Made by a program: the position numbers and the translations under genes
Assembly: GCF_008123515.1 (NCBI RefSeq)
Contig: NZ_VSSR01000021.1
Location: forward strand, 1-64,000
Direction of reading: 5' to 3'
Source: Bradyrhizobium cytisi
Lineage (GTDB): Bacteria > Pseudomonadota > Alphaproteobacteria > Rhizobiales > Xanthobacteraceae
DNA length: 64,000 bases
Shown: piece by piece, positions 16,338 through 25,535 of the stretch
How the letters are laid out: the number at the start of each line of letters is the position of its first letter
How positions within the stretch are numbered: the first letter of the stretch is position 1
Notes under the pieces: model-generated
Told to the model about the DNA's origin: nothing
Databases searched by the model: none
What the model saw: the letters and a program-made list of their open reading frames with translations, nothing else

Positions 16338-16766
16338 CTACCCCGCGTTCGCCTTCCACCCCGCCGCCTGGATGCCCGCCACGGCACACGCCTCGTCATT
16401 GTCCGACGTGTCGCCGGAGACGCCGACGGCGCCGAGAAGGGTCGTGCCGTCCATGATCAGCACGCCGCCGGGGACCGGCACCAACGCGCCTTTTGCAATC
16501 GTGTTCACGGCGTCGATGAAATAGGCCTGCTCCTGTGCCCGCTGGTACAAAGCGCGCGAACCCATGCCCATGGCGAGCGCGCCAAAGGCTTTGCCGTGGG
16601 CGATCTCGGCGCGCATCAGGCTGGTGCCGTCCTGCGCGGCTGCGAGCTTGAGCACGCCGCGGGCGTCGAGGACGGTGACGACGAGCGGCTTGAGCTTCAG
16701 CTCGGCCGCCTTCGCCAATGCGGCGTCGAGTATCTTGCGGGCGGTGTCGAGCGTGAGGTCAGCCAT
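16338..16766 (-). CDS. glcG: GlcG/HbpS family protein
   Basis: 142-residue small alpha/beta protein of the GlcG/HbpS (PduO C-terminal-like) family. Features are TARKILDAALAKAAELKLK, VVTVLDARGVLKLAAAQDG, KAFGALAMGMGSRAL and the conserved PVPGGVLIMDG with GAVGVSG near the end. Members bind haem or corrinoid-like ligands, and glcG belongs to the Escherichia coli glycolate operon; its exact role is unresolved. ATG 16766 is preceded by AAAGGA and overlaps the last eight bases of the FAD/Fe-S oxidase gene, so the two are translated together. This neighbour supports a 2-hydroxyacid oxidation cluster. Confidence 0.88.
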   Translation of the reverse strand: MADLTLDTARKILDAALAKAAELKLKPLVVTVLDARGVLKLAAAQDGTSLMRAEIAHGKAFGALAMGMGSRALYQRAQEQAYFIDAVNTIAKGALVPVPGGVLIMDGTTLLGAVGVSGDTSDNDEACAVAGIQAAGWKANAG

Positions 16767-19730
16767 AACTGGGTTCCTTTGCAATAGGAGTGGAATTGGT
16801 CTCGGCGCGATCGAGGCTCATCGCCAGCACGCGGGCGACGTGAAGCGCCTCGCGCTGCGCGCCGTCGTGGATCTGGTGGCGGCAGGAGGTGCCGTCGGCG
16901 ACGACCAGCGTGCTCTGGTCTGCGCGGCGCACCGCCGGCAGCAGCGACAGCTCGGCCATCTCGATCGAGGCATCATAGGTGTCCGCGCCGTAGCCGAAGG
17001 CGCCCGCCATGCCGCAGCAGCTCGACTCGATGGTCTCGACCTCAAGGCCGGGGACGAGCCGCAGCACCTGCTCGACCGGCTTGAAGGCGCCGAAGGATTT
17101 TTGATGGCAATGGCCGTGGACGACGGCCTTATCAGTGACGGTGCCGAGCGGCAGTTGCAGCCGGCCGGCTTCCGCCTCGCGCACCAGAAACTCCTCGAAG
17201 GTCAGCGCGTGGGCGCCGACAGCCTTGGCGTCATCGTCCTTGCGCAGCGAGGCGAGCTCGTCGCGGAGCGTCAGCAGGCAGCTCGGCTCGAGGCCTATGA
17301 TCGGCACCCCGCGCGTGGCAAAGGGCGCGAAGGCGGCGACGAGACGATCGAGCTCGGACCCGGCTTCATCGACCAGCCCGGCGGACAGGAACGTGCGACC
17401 GCAGCAGAGCGGGCGGCTGCCGCTGGCGGGCTTCGGCATATGCACGCGATAGCCGCCAGCGGCGAGCACGCGCAACGCGGCCTCGAGATTTTCGCGCTCG
17501 TAGATGCGATTAAAAGTGTCGGCGAACAGAACGACTTCGCGGCCGGCCTCCGGACCGACGCTGTCGGCCGGCGCCACGAACACATCGCTACGGAAGGCGG
17601 GCAGGCGCGGCGCGCGCTGATGCCGGCGAAGCGCTCGAACAGCTTTCGCAGCAGCGGGCTTCGGTTGCGCAAGTTCGCCAGCGGCGCAAAGCGCGACGCG
17701 AGGCCGGCGTAGCGCGGGAGATAGCCGACCAGCCGATCGCGCAGCGTCAGACCGTGCGAGGCCGCGCGCGCGGCCAGCACCTCGATCTTCATCTTGGCCA
17801 TGTCGACCCCGGTCGGACATTCGTGGCGGCAGGCCTTGCAGGAGACGCAGAGTTTCAGGGTCTCCATCATTTCGTCGGAGGACAACGCGTCGGGGCCAAG
17901 TTGGCCGGAGATCGCGAGCCGCACGGTGTTGGCACGGCCTCGCGTGACATCCTTCTCGTTGCGTGTGGCGCGATAGGACGGGCACATCACGCCGCCCTCG
18001 AGCTTGCGGCAGGCCCCGTTGTTGTTGCACATCTCGACCGCGCCCTGGAAGCCGCCGCCGGCGCCGGGATAGGCGGACCAGTCGAGCTTTGTCCTGATGT
18101 CCGCGACGCGATAGTCCGGCTTGAAGCGGAACAGCGAGCGGTCGTCCATCCTGGGCGCATCGACGATCTTGCCGGGATTGAGCGTACCGTCGGGATCGAA
18201 GCGGTGCTTCACCTCCCTGAAGTCGGCGACGAGGCGCTCGCCGAACATGGTCTCGTGGAATTCGGAGCGGACCAGGCCGTCGCCATGCTCGCCGGAATGC
18301 GAGCCCTTGTATTCGCGCACCAGCGCAAAAGCCTCTTCGGCGATGGCGCGCATCGCCCTGACGTCCTTCTCCAGCTTCAAATTTAACACGGGCCGCACAT
18401 GCAGGCAGCCTTCGGAGGCGTGCGCGTACATCGTGCCGCTGGTGCCGTGCCGGGCAAACACCTCGTTCAGCTGCGCCGTGTAGTCGGCGAGATGCGGCAG
18501 CGGCACGGCACAGTCCTCGACGAAGGAGACCGGCTTGCCCTCCTGCTTCATCGACATCATGACGTTGAGGCCGGCGGCGCGGAAATCGGCGATGCCGCTC
18601 TGCAGGGCGGGCTCGGTGATCTCGACCACGCCGCCCCATTTGCGCGTGTCCTTATTCCAGCCGAAGCCGAGATCGCCCATCAGCTCGCCGAGCTGCTTGA
18701 GGCGCAATAGATTGTCGGCCTGGTCCTCCTCGGCGAACTCGACCACCAGTACGGCGTCCGGATCGCCCTTGATCGCCGCATTGATGATCGGCTTGAACAT
18801 CGCGATGTCGCGGCCGAGCGCGATCATGGTGCGGTCGACCAACTCAACCGCGATCGGCTTCAGCTTGACCAGGTGCTGGGCCGCGTCCATCGCCGCGTAA
18901 AAACTGCCGAAATGGCAGACGCCCAGCGCCTTGTTGCGGATGACAGGCCACAGCTTCAACTCGACCTTGGTGGTGAAGGCGAGCGTGCCTTCGGAGCCGA
19001 CCAGGAGATGCGCCATGTTGTTGCGCGCATTGCGCGGGATGAGCGCATCGAGATTGTAGCCGCCGACGCGGCGCTGAACTTTTGGGAAGCGCGCCGCGAT
19101 CTCGTCGGCCTCGCGCGAGCCCAGATCGAGCATGTCGCGGAACAGGGCGCGCATGCTGCCGCTGGCGTCGAGATCGGAGAGATCGCGCGAGACCTCGCCG
19201 AAGCGGCTCAGCGTGCCGTCGGCGAGCGAGGCCTCCAGCGACAGCGTGTTGTCGCGCATGGTACCGTAGCGAAGCGAGCGGCCGCCGCAGGAATTGTTGC
19301 CGGCCATGCCGCCGATGGTGGCGCGGGACGCCGTCGAGACGTCGACCGGAAACCACAGGCCATGCTTTTTGAGCTGCCGGTTGAGGTCGTCGAGCACGAT
19401 GCCGGGCTCGACCACGCAGGTCCGGCCCTCGACGTCGAGCGACAGGATGCGGTTGAGGTGTTTTGAGAGATCGACGACGAGGCCATCGTTGACGGTCTGG
19501 CCGCATTGCGAGGTGCCGCCACCGCGCGGGGTGACCTTCACGCCCTCGTCGCGGGCGATCGCCAGGGCCCGCAGCGCCTCGTCCATGGTCTTGGGGACCA
19601 CGACGCCGGACGGCACGATCTGATAGAACGAGGCGTCAGTAGCGTAGCGGCCGCGGCTGAAGCGATCGAACAGGACGTCGCCGGTCATGTCCGCGCGCAG
19701 GCGCCGTTCGAGCGAGGAGGCGTTGGTCAT
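16759..19730 (-). pseudogene. FAD-linked and Fe-S 2-hydroxyacid oxidase (GlcD-GlcF-like fusion), one frameshift
   Basis: A protein of about 990 residues is readable in two frames. The first runs from ATG 19730 to about 17610: FAD-binding PCMH domain (PRGGGTSQCGQTVNDG at about 68-83, NNSCGGRSLRYGTMRDN), FAD-oxidase C-terminal domain (HSGEHGDGLVRSEF), then Fe-S motifs CNNNGAC, MCPSYRATRNEKD and CVSCKACRHECPTG. The second runs from about 17610 to the stop: CCG domains of heterodisulfide-reductase type (PLCCGRTF, SSCCGMAGAFGYG). The break is one base in a GC run (about 17600-17615); everything else looks intact, so recent mutation or a sequence error is likely. The enzyme would oxidise glycolate, D-lactate or a similar acid. 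It is followed by overlapping glcG. Confidence 0.8.
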
Positions 19731-19804
19731 CCCTGGTCCCGGATTGATCCTACAAGGCCCCGGCCCCGTCGGATTATTCATTCTTGTTTCTGACCGATTA
19801 TATT

Positions 19805-19818
19805 ATGAATTCAAAATG
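19805..19818 (+). promoter_or_regulatory. Copy 1 of a shared 14-base motif, candidate GntR operator
   Basis: ATGAATTCAAAATG lies between the GntR gene and the oxidase gene, upstream of the oxidase (which reads to the left). A 13/14 identical copy occurs at 20664-20677 before the aminotransferase gene. Being in front of both flanking units makes it a candidate binding site for the GntR regulator encoded between them. Confidence 0.4.
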
Positions 19819-19835
19819 AGCAAGCCGGCTACCCC

Positions 19836-20585
19836 TTAGGGTGCCGCCGGTGCGTCGTCTTCGGATTCGGCCAGGTGCTCGATCGCGGCCGTCCGCTTGT
19901 TGCGCAGGTGCTGGAACAGGATGTCGCTGAGCTCGCTCGCGGCGCGGCGGCGCAGTGCGTCCAGGATCGCCTCGTGCTCGCGCATCGCCTCCGCCCAGCG
20001 CTGCCGCTTGCGGGCGAAATTGGCGGAGTAACGGACCCGGCGGATTCGTCCGGCAAAGTTGGCGTAGGCGGTCTTCAGCGTCTCGTTGCGCGCGGCCGCG
20101 ACGATGCTCTCGTGGATGCGCTGGTTGGCCTGGAAATAGCCGTGCATGTCGCGATGCAGATAGTGGCCGTACATCTCGTAATGCAGCTGCTCGATCGCGC
20201 TGATCTCTTCGTCCGTAATGGCCTCGCAGGCGAGGCGCCCGGCGAGGCTCTCCAGTCCCGCCATGACGTCGAACAGCTCTTCCAGGTCGCGCTGGCTGAG
20301 CTGGCGGATGCGGGCGCCGCGATTGGGTAGCAGCTCGATCAGGCCCTCGGCCGCGAGCACCTTTAATGCCTCGCGCAGGGGCGTGCGGGAGATGCCGAAC
20401 ATCTCGCAGAGCTGGCGCTCGGGAACGCGGGCACCGTCGGGAATGTTGCCTTCCACGACGTAGTCGCGCAGCCGCAGCAGGATCTCGCCATGGAGCGAGG
20501 CCTCGTGACGGTTTTCTTGGCGGTCGCCGCCATTTGTGGCGGGCGGGGTGATCGGAACCCCGGTGTCGGGAATCGTGGATTTCAT
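19836..20585 (-). CDS. GntR-family regulator, FCD (FadR/GlcC) subclass
   Basis: 249-residue regulator. The N-terminal winged helix is textbook GntR (ILLRLRDYVVEGNIPDG, RVPERQLCEMFGISRTPLRE, AEGLIELLPNRGARI, about 35-100), followed by an all-helical FCD ligand domain (about 110-225: LFDVMAGLESLAGRLA, NQRIHESIVAAARN, EHEAILDALRRR) with the His residues that bind a metal and a carboxylate effector in this class. ATG 20585 was chosen as the first sensible start. It lies between the oxidase/glcG unit and the divergent aminotransferase gene, the same position as glcC in the glycolate operon, so it probably controls both. Confidence 0.88.
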   Translation of the reverse strand: MKSTIPDTGVPITPPATNGGDRQENRHEASLHGEILLRLRDYVVEGNIPDGARVPERQLCEMFGISRTPLREALKVLAAEGLIELLPNRGARIRQLSQRDLEELFDVMAGLESLAGRLACEAITDEEISAIEQLHYEMYGHYLHRDMHGYFQANQRIHESIVAAARNETLKTAYANFAGRIRRVRYSANFARKRQRWAEAMREHEAILDALRRRAASELSDILFQHLRNKRTAAIEHLAESEDDAPAAP

Positions 20586-20718
20586 TTGCAGCACAGTAGT
20601 TTGCCCGTTGGGTCGCGTCGACGGCCGCAATCGAATACCAAATTTCGATTGAAATGACAAAAAATGAATGCAAAATGGCCAACAGAGCCGGCCAGAATCC
20701 GCCGCCAGGGAGGTTTTC
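20586..20718. promoter_or_regulatory. Divergent regulatory region of gntR and the aminotransferase
   Basis: This 133-base AT-richer stretch holds the promoters of two diverging genes. It contains an inverted repeat AATCGAA (20629-20635) / TTCGATT (20644-20650) with an eight-base spacer, and the motif ATGAATGCAAAATG at 20664-20677 shared with 19805-19818. CAGGGAGG at 20706-20713 is the ribosome site of the aminotransferase gene. Confidence 0.5.
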
Positions 20719-21921
20719 ATGCATCAGGGACGCCATTTCCTTCAAATTCCGGGCCCGAGCCCGGTCCCCGAGCGCGTTCTTCGCGCCATGGACATGCCTG
20801 TCATCGACCACCGGAGCGCGGAATTCGGCGAGCTCGGCCGCACCGTGCTCGAAGGCAGCCAAAAGATTTTCCAAACCGCGGGCCCCGTCGTGATCTTCCC
20901 TTCCTCGGGGACCGGCGCCTGGGAGGCCGCGATCGTCAACACGCTGTCGCCGGGCGACAAGGTGCTGATGGTCGAGACCGGCCATTTCGCCACGCTGTGG
21001 CGGCAGATGGCGGGCCGCTTCGGCATCGAGGTCGATTTCGTGCCCGGCGACTGGCGCCGCGGCGCCGATCCGGCCGTGATCGAAGCCAAACTCACCGAGG
21101 ACAAGGCGCGCGCGATCAAGGCAGTGATGGTCGTACACAACGAGACCTCGACCGGTGCGACCAGCCGCATCGCCGAGATCCGTGCCGCGATCGACCGCAC
21201 GGGCCATCCGGCGCTGCTCATGGTCGACACCATCTCCTCGCTCGGCTCGGTCGACTACCGCCACGACGAGTGGAAGGTCGATGTCAGCGTCAGCTGCTCG
21301 CAGAAGGGGTTCATGCTGCCGCCCGGCCTTGGCTTCAACGCGATCTCGGAGAAGGCCCGTGCGGCTGCGAAGACCAACAAGATGCCGCGCTCCTATTTCG
21401 ACTGGGAGGAGATGCTCAAGCCGAACGCCAACGGCTTCTTCCCCTACACGCCCGCGACCAACCTGCTTTACGGCCTGCGCGAGGCGATCGCGATGCTGCT
21501 CGAAGAGGGGCTCGACAACGTGTTCGCGCGTCATCAGCGGCTCGCCGCCGCAACGCGCGCCGCCGTCAATCATTGGGGGCTCGAAGTGCTGTGCCAGGAG
21601 CCAGCCGAATTCTCGCCGGTGCTGACCGCGGTGCTGATGCCGCCCGGCCATGACGCCGACCAGCTCCGCAAGATCGTGCTCGAGAGTTACAACATGTCGC
21701 TCGGCTCGGGCCTGTCGAAGGTTGCCGGAAAGGTCTTCCGCATCGGTCATCTCGGTGAATGCAATGCGCTGACGCTGCTCGGCGCGCTCACCGGCGTGGA
21801 GATGGGCCTGTCGGTTGCCGGCGTGCCGCACCGCTCCGGCGGCGTCGACGTCGCGATGAAGCTCCTGGAGCAGCGCCCGCAGGGCAATGCATCGCCGCAT
21901 CTGAAAGTGGTCGGCACCTAA
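20719..21921 (+). CDS. Serine-glyoxylate/alanine-glyoxylate-type aminotransferase, copy 1
   Basis: 400-residue class V PLP aminotransferase. It starts with GRHFLQIPGPSPVPERVL as in serine-glyoxylate aminotransferases, has SSGTGAWEAA (PLP phosphate contact), VHNETSTGA, MVDTISSLGS with the PLP-ring Asp, and Lys196 in SCSQKGFMLPPG as Schiff-base lysine; near the C-terminus VFRIGHLGECN contains the substrate-carboxylate Arg. It would move an amino group from serine or alanine to glyoxylate to give glycine. A strong ribosome site precedes ATG 20719. It diverges from gntR and faces the 2-hydroxyacid oxidase unit, so glycolate-to-glyoxylate-to-glycine is a sensible route. Confidence 0.88.
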   Translation: MHQGRHFLQIPGPSPVPERVLRAMDMPVIDHRSAEFGELGRTVLEGSQKIFQTAGPVVIFPSSGTGAWEAAIVNTLSPGDKVLMVETGHFATLWRQMAGRFGIEVDFVPGDWRRGADPAVIEAKLTEDKARAIKAVMVVHNETSTGATSRIAEIRAAIDRTGHPALLMVDTISSLGSVDYRHDEWKVDVSVSCSQKGFMLPPGLGFNAISEKARAAAKTNKMPRSYFDWEEMLKPNANGFFPYTPATNLLYGLREAIAMLLEEGLDNVFARHQRLAAATRAAVNHWGLEVLCQEPAEFSPVLTAVLMPPGHDADQLRKIVLESYNMSLGSGLSKVAGKVFRIGHLGECNALTLLGALTGVEMGLSVAGVPHRSGGVDVAMKLLEQRPQGNASPHLKVVGT

Positions 21922-21973
21922 TTGCGCAGGGACACGCAAAGCCAATCATAAAAAGCGATCAGGAGGGGTGGAG

Positions 21974-23256
21974 ATGGGAATTCGGTTCAAGGCCACGCAC
22001 GTCGTGCTGGCGATGCTCTGCGCGATGTATTTCATCACCTATGTCGACCGGGTGAACATCGGCACCGCGGCGAGCGAGATCCAGAAGGAGCTCGCTCTCT
22101 CCAATACGCAGCTCGGCCTGGTCTTCTCCGCCTTCGCCTATCCTTATCTCTTGTTTCAAGTGATCGGCGGCTGGGTCGGTGACCGTTTCGGGCCGCGCAA
22201 GACGCTGTTCTGGTGCGGCATGATCTGGGCGGTTGCCACCATCTCGACCGGCTTCGTCAACGGACTTGCCGCACTGTTCGTCGCGCGCTTCGCGCTCGGC
22301 TTCGGCGAGGGCGCGACGTTCCCGACCGCGACGCGCGCGATGCAGTACTGGACACCGGCAAACCGCCGTGGATTTGCGCAAGGCCTGACCCATTCCTTCG
22401 CCCGGCTCGGCAATGCCGTGACGCCGCCGGTGGTGGCGCTCCTGATCCTGTGGCTGACCTGGCGCGGCGCGTTCGTCGTGCTCGGCTTCGTCAGCCTCGT
22501 CTGGGGCGTGATCTGGGTCTGGTACTTCCGCAACGAGCCGAAAGACCACGCTGCCATCACGGAAGCAGAGCTCGCCGCACTGCCGCCGCGCCCGACCGGC
22601 GAGCGTCCGCGCGTGCCCTGGGGCCCGCTGTTGGGGCGGATGTGGCCGGTGACGCTGACCTATTTCTGCTACGGCTGGTGCCTGTGGCTCTATCTCAACT
22701 GGCTGCCGCTGTTCTTCAAGAACAACTACAATCTCGACATCAAGAACTCGGCGTTGTTCGCCTCCGGCGTCTTCTTCGCCGGTGTGATCGGCGACAGCGT
22801 CGGCGGCGTGATCTCGGACAAGATCCTCGACCGCACCGGCAATGTCCGGCTGGCGCGGCTCAGCGTCACCGTCACGGGATTTGCGGGGGCGCTGCTCTCG
22901 CTGTTCCCCATCCTGTTCGTCCACGACATCACGATCGTGGCGCTGTGCCTGTCGGCCGGCTTCTTCTGCGCCGAGCTCGTGATCGGCCCGATGTGGTCGA
23001 TCCCGATGGACATTGCCCCAAAATATTCGGGGACCGCGTCGGGACTCATGAACACCGGCTCAGCCTTTGCAGCCATCGTCCCCCGCTGGTCGCCGGCTTC
23101 GTGATCGATGCGACCGGAAACTGGTACCTGCCGTTCCTGATGTCGATGGGGCTGCTGCTGCTCGGCGGCCTCTCGGCCTTCCTGATGCACCCGGAACGCC
23201 CGTTTACTGAGGCCGAGGGGCGCCTGCCGTCCGGCAAGGTGGTGGCCGCGGAGTAG
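21974..23256 (+). pseudogene. MFS transporter, anion:cation symporter type, one frameshift near the end
   Basis: Twelve-helix major facilitator of about 427 residues. The N-terminus (MYFITYVDRVNIGTAASEIQ, GGWVGDRFGPRK) and the following helices match the ACS branch that imports sugar acids and other organic anions. The frame is intact to about 23080, then one base appears missing in the run GTCCCCCGC (23079-23086); the other frame continues with LVAGFVIDATGNWYLPFLMS to the stop at 23256. The rest is undamaged, so a sequencing error or a fresh mutation is plausible. AGGAGG at 21961-21966 favours ATG 21974. It sits between two aminotransferase copies. Confidence 0.8.
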
Positions 23257-23371
23257 GAGCGGCGGAGGGTCCCCGGTTACGCATGGGAGTCGCCCTTTGG
23301 AGAGGGGACAAGCCGGTCAAATGGTGCTATTCGGCGGCCATCAAAACAAGGCTAGACCGGGAAGGACGCCT

Positions 23372-24571
23372 ATGACCGTGCATACTGGAAGGCATTTTCT
23401 CCAGATTCCAGGACCGACCAACGTGCCCGACCGCGTGCTGCGGGCGATGGACATGCCGACGCTGGACCATCGCGGTGCGGAGTTTGCCGAGCTTGGTTTT
23501 GCCGCGCTTGCGGCGATGCAGCGCGTGTTCCGCACCAAGCAGCCCGTGATCATCTTCCCCTCGTCCGGCACCGGCGCCTGGGAAGCGGCGATGGTGAACG
23601 TGCTCGCGCCCAGCGACAAGGTTTTGATGTGCGAGACCGGCCAGTTCGCCGTGTTGTGGCGCGGCATCGCCGACAAGTTCAAGCTCGACGTCGACTTCAT
23701 CCCGAGCGACTGGCGCCGCGGCGCCGACCTCGCCGAGATCGAGAAGCGCCTCGTCGCCGACAAGCAGCACGCGATCAAGGCGGTCTGCGTCGTCCACAAC
23801 GAGACCTCGACCGGCTGCGTGACGCCGCCGCTCGAAGTGCGCAAGCTGCTCGACCGCACAAAACATCCGGCGCTGCTGATGGTCGACACCATCTCCGGCC
23901 TCGGCTCGATGGAATACGAGCACGATGCCTGGGGCATCGACGTCTCGGTCGCCGGCTCGCAGAAGGGCCTGATGCTGCCGCCCGGTCTCGGCTTCAACGC
24001 CGTCTCGGAGAAGGCGCTCAACGTCGCCAAAGCCAATCCCGGCATGCGCTCCTATTGGGACTGGCAGGAAGTGATCTCCTTCAATAAGCTCGGCACCTTC
24101 CCCTACACGCCTGCGACCAATCTGCTCTATGGCCTGCGCGAAGCGGTCAAGATGCTGGAAGAGGAGGGGCTGGAGAACGTCTGGTCCCGCCACAAGCGTC
24201 ACAGCGCGGCGACGCGCGCGGCGGCCAAGGTCTGGGGTCTCGAGACGCAGTGCGCCGATCCCGCCGCGCATTCGCCGGCGCTGACCGGCGTGCGCGTGCC
24301 TGACGGCCACGACGCTGACGCCTTCCGCAAGGTGGTGCTGGAAAACTTCGACATGTCGCTCGGCACCGGCCTGAACAAGGTCAAGGGCAAGGTGTTCCGC
24401 ATCGGCCATATCGGCCATTTCAACGATCTGATGCTGATGGGCACGCTCGCCGGCGTCGAGATGGGCCTGGATCTTGCAAAGATTCCGCACCGGAGCGGCG
24501 GCGTGCTGGCGGCCATGGACGTCCTGAAGGGACGCGACGCGGTGCCGATGGCCAAAGCTCAGGTGGCCTGA
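23372..24571 (+). CDS. Serine-glyoxylate/alanine-glyoxylate-type aminotransferase, copy 2
   Basis: 399-residue paralogue of the gene at 20719, recognisably similar along its whole length (TGRHFLQIPGPTNVPDRVLR, SSGTGAWEAAMVNVL, VHNETSTGCVTPPLEV, Lys198 in GSQKGLMLPPG, VFRIGHIGHFN). Catalytic lysine, ring-binding Asp (VDTISGLGS) and the carboxylate Arg are all present. ATG 23372 follows GGGAAGGA. The two copies differ most in the middle (SYFDWEEMLKPNANGFF versus SYWDWQEVISFNKLGTF), where substrate-entrance residues lie, so different amino donors or acceptors are possible. It is followed 24 bases later by a crotonase gene, probably in one transcript. Confidence 0.88.
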   Translation: MTVHTGRHFLQIPGPTNVPDRVLRAMDMPTLDHRGAEFAELGFAALAAMQRVFRTKQPVIIFPSSGTGAWEAAMVNVLAPSDKVLMCETGQFAVLWRGIADKFKLDVDFIPSDWRRGADLAEIEKRLVADKQHAIKAVCVVHNETSTGCVTPPLEVRKLLDRTKHPALLMVDTISGLGSMEYEHDAWGIDVSVAGSQKGLMLPPGLGFNAVSEKALNVAKANPGMRSYWDWQEVISFNKLGTFPYTPATNLLYGLREAVKMLEEEGLENVWSRHKRHSAATRAAAKVWGLETQCADPAAHSPALTGVRVPDGHDADAFRKVVLENFDMSLGTGLNKVKGKVFRIGHIGHFNDLMLMGTLAGVEMGLDLAKIPHRSGGVLAAMDVLKGRDAVPMAKAQVA

Positions 24572-24595
24572 ACTAACTTGGAAAGTGAGCGCGCG

Positions 24596-25393
24596 ATGAA
24601 CGCACCGACGACTGCTAACGAAGACCTGCTCTACTCCGTCACGGACGGCATCGCGCGGATCACCTTCAACCGCCCGCAGGCGCGCAACGCCATGACCTTC
24701 GCCATGTATGACCGCATGGCGGAGATCTGCCAGGAGATCAAGGCCGACCGCTCGATCAAGGCGCTGATCCTCACCGGCGCCGGCGACAAGGCGTTTGCCT
24801 CCGGCACGGACATCTCGCAATTCCGCGCGTTCAAGACGGCGCAGGATGCGCTCGACTACGAGGCGCGGATCGACCGCGTGCTCGGGACGCTCGAGCAGTG
24901 CCGCGTGCCCGTGATCGCGGCCATTGCGGGGGCCTGCACCGGTGGCGGCGCCGGCATCGCCGCCTGCTGCGATCTCCGGATCGGCACCGAGACGACGCGC
25001 ATGGGTTTCCCGATCGCGCGCACGCTCGGCAACTGCCTGTCGATGTCCAATATCAGCCGCGTCGTTTCGCTGGTGGGTCCCGCACGCACCAAGGATCTGA
25101 TCTTCAGGGCGCGGCTGGTCGAGGCGCAGGAAGCGCTGTCGCTCGGGCTGCTCACCGAAATCGTCCCTGATGTCGAGACGCTGCAGCGCCGCGCCGACGA
25201 GACCGCAAAGCTCGTCGCGAGCCACGCTCCGCTGACCCTCGAAACGACCAAGGAAGCGGTGCGCCGCATCCGCCCCACGCTGTCGCGCGAACAGGGCGAG
25301 GACCTGATCCTCAAGGCCTATATGAGCGAAGATTTCCGCGAAGGCATGGACGCCTTCCTCAACAAGCGCACGCCGAACTGGAAGGGCAAGTAG
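24596..25393 (+). CDS. Crotonase-fold protein lacking both hydratase glutamates
   Basis: 265 residues with a clear crotonase N-terminus (ITFNRPQARNAMTFAMYDR) and oxyanion-hole parts (GDKAFASGTDISQF, GACTGGGAGIAACCDLRIG). Where hydratases have GGGCE and LPE, this protein reads GGGAG and FPI, so both acid/base glutamates are gone (Gly and Ile). It is therefore unlikely to hydrate enoyl-CoA; other chemistry on acyl-CoA thioesters is possible. It follows aminotransferase copy 2 by 24 bases and precedes a tricarboxylate-type transporter by 142 bases. Product annotations as plain enoyl-CoA hydratase should be treated with care. Confidence 0.85.
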   Translation: MNAPTTANEDLLYSVTDGIARITFNRPQARNAMTFAMYDRMAEICQEIKADRSIKALILTGAGDKAFASGTDISQFRAFKTAQDALDYEARIDRVLGTLEQCRVPVIAAIAGACTGGGAGIAACCDLRIGTETTRMGFPIARTLGNCLSMSNISRVVSLVGPARTKDLIFRARLVEAQEALSLGLLTEIVPDVETLQRRADETAKLVASHAPLTLETTKEAVRRIRPTLSREQGEDLILKAYMSEDFREGMDAFLNKRTPNWKGK

Positions 25394-25535
25394 GGGCAAG
25401 TAGCGCGCGCTTCGTCAGCCGAAAGTCATATGCGGCCGAATGTCCGCCTGCTTGAACTCGCGATCTTTAGTCCGCACAATGCATCGATAGATTTCCCGGC
25501 GTCACAAAGCCAATAAGAACCAGGGGACGAAACTC

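Noticed and set aside
23327..25399. 690-codon minus-strand frame opposite aminotransferase copy 2 and the crotonase
   Set aside because: No family motifs; it mirrors plus-strand genes with well-defined catalytic residues.
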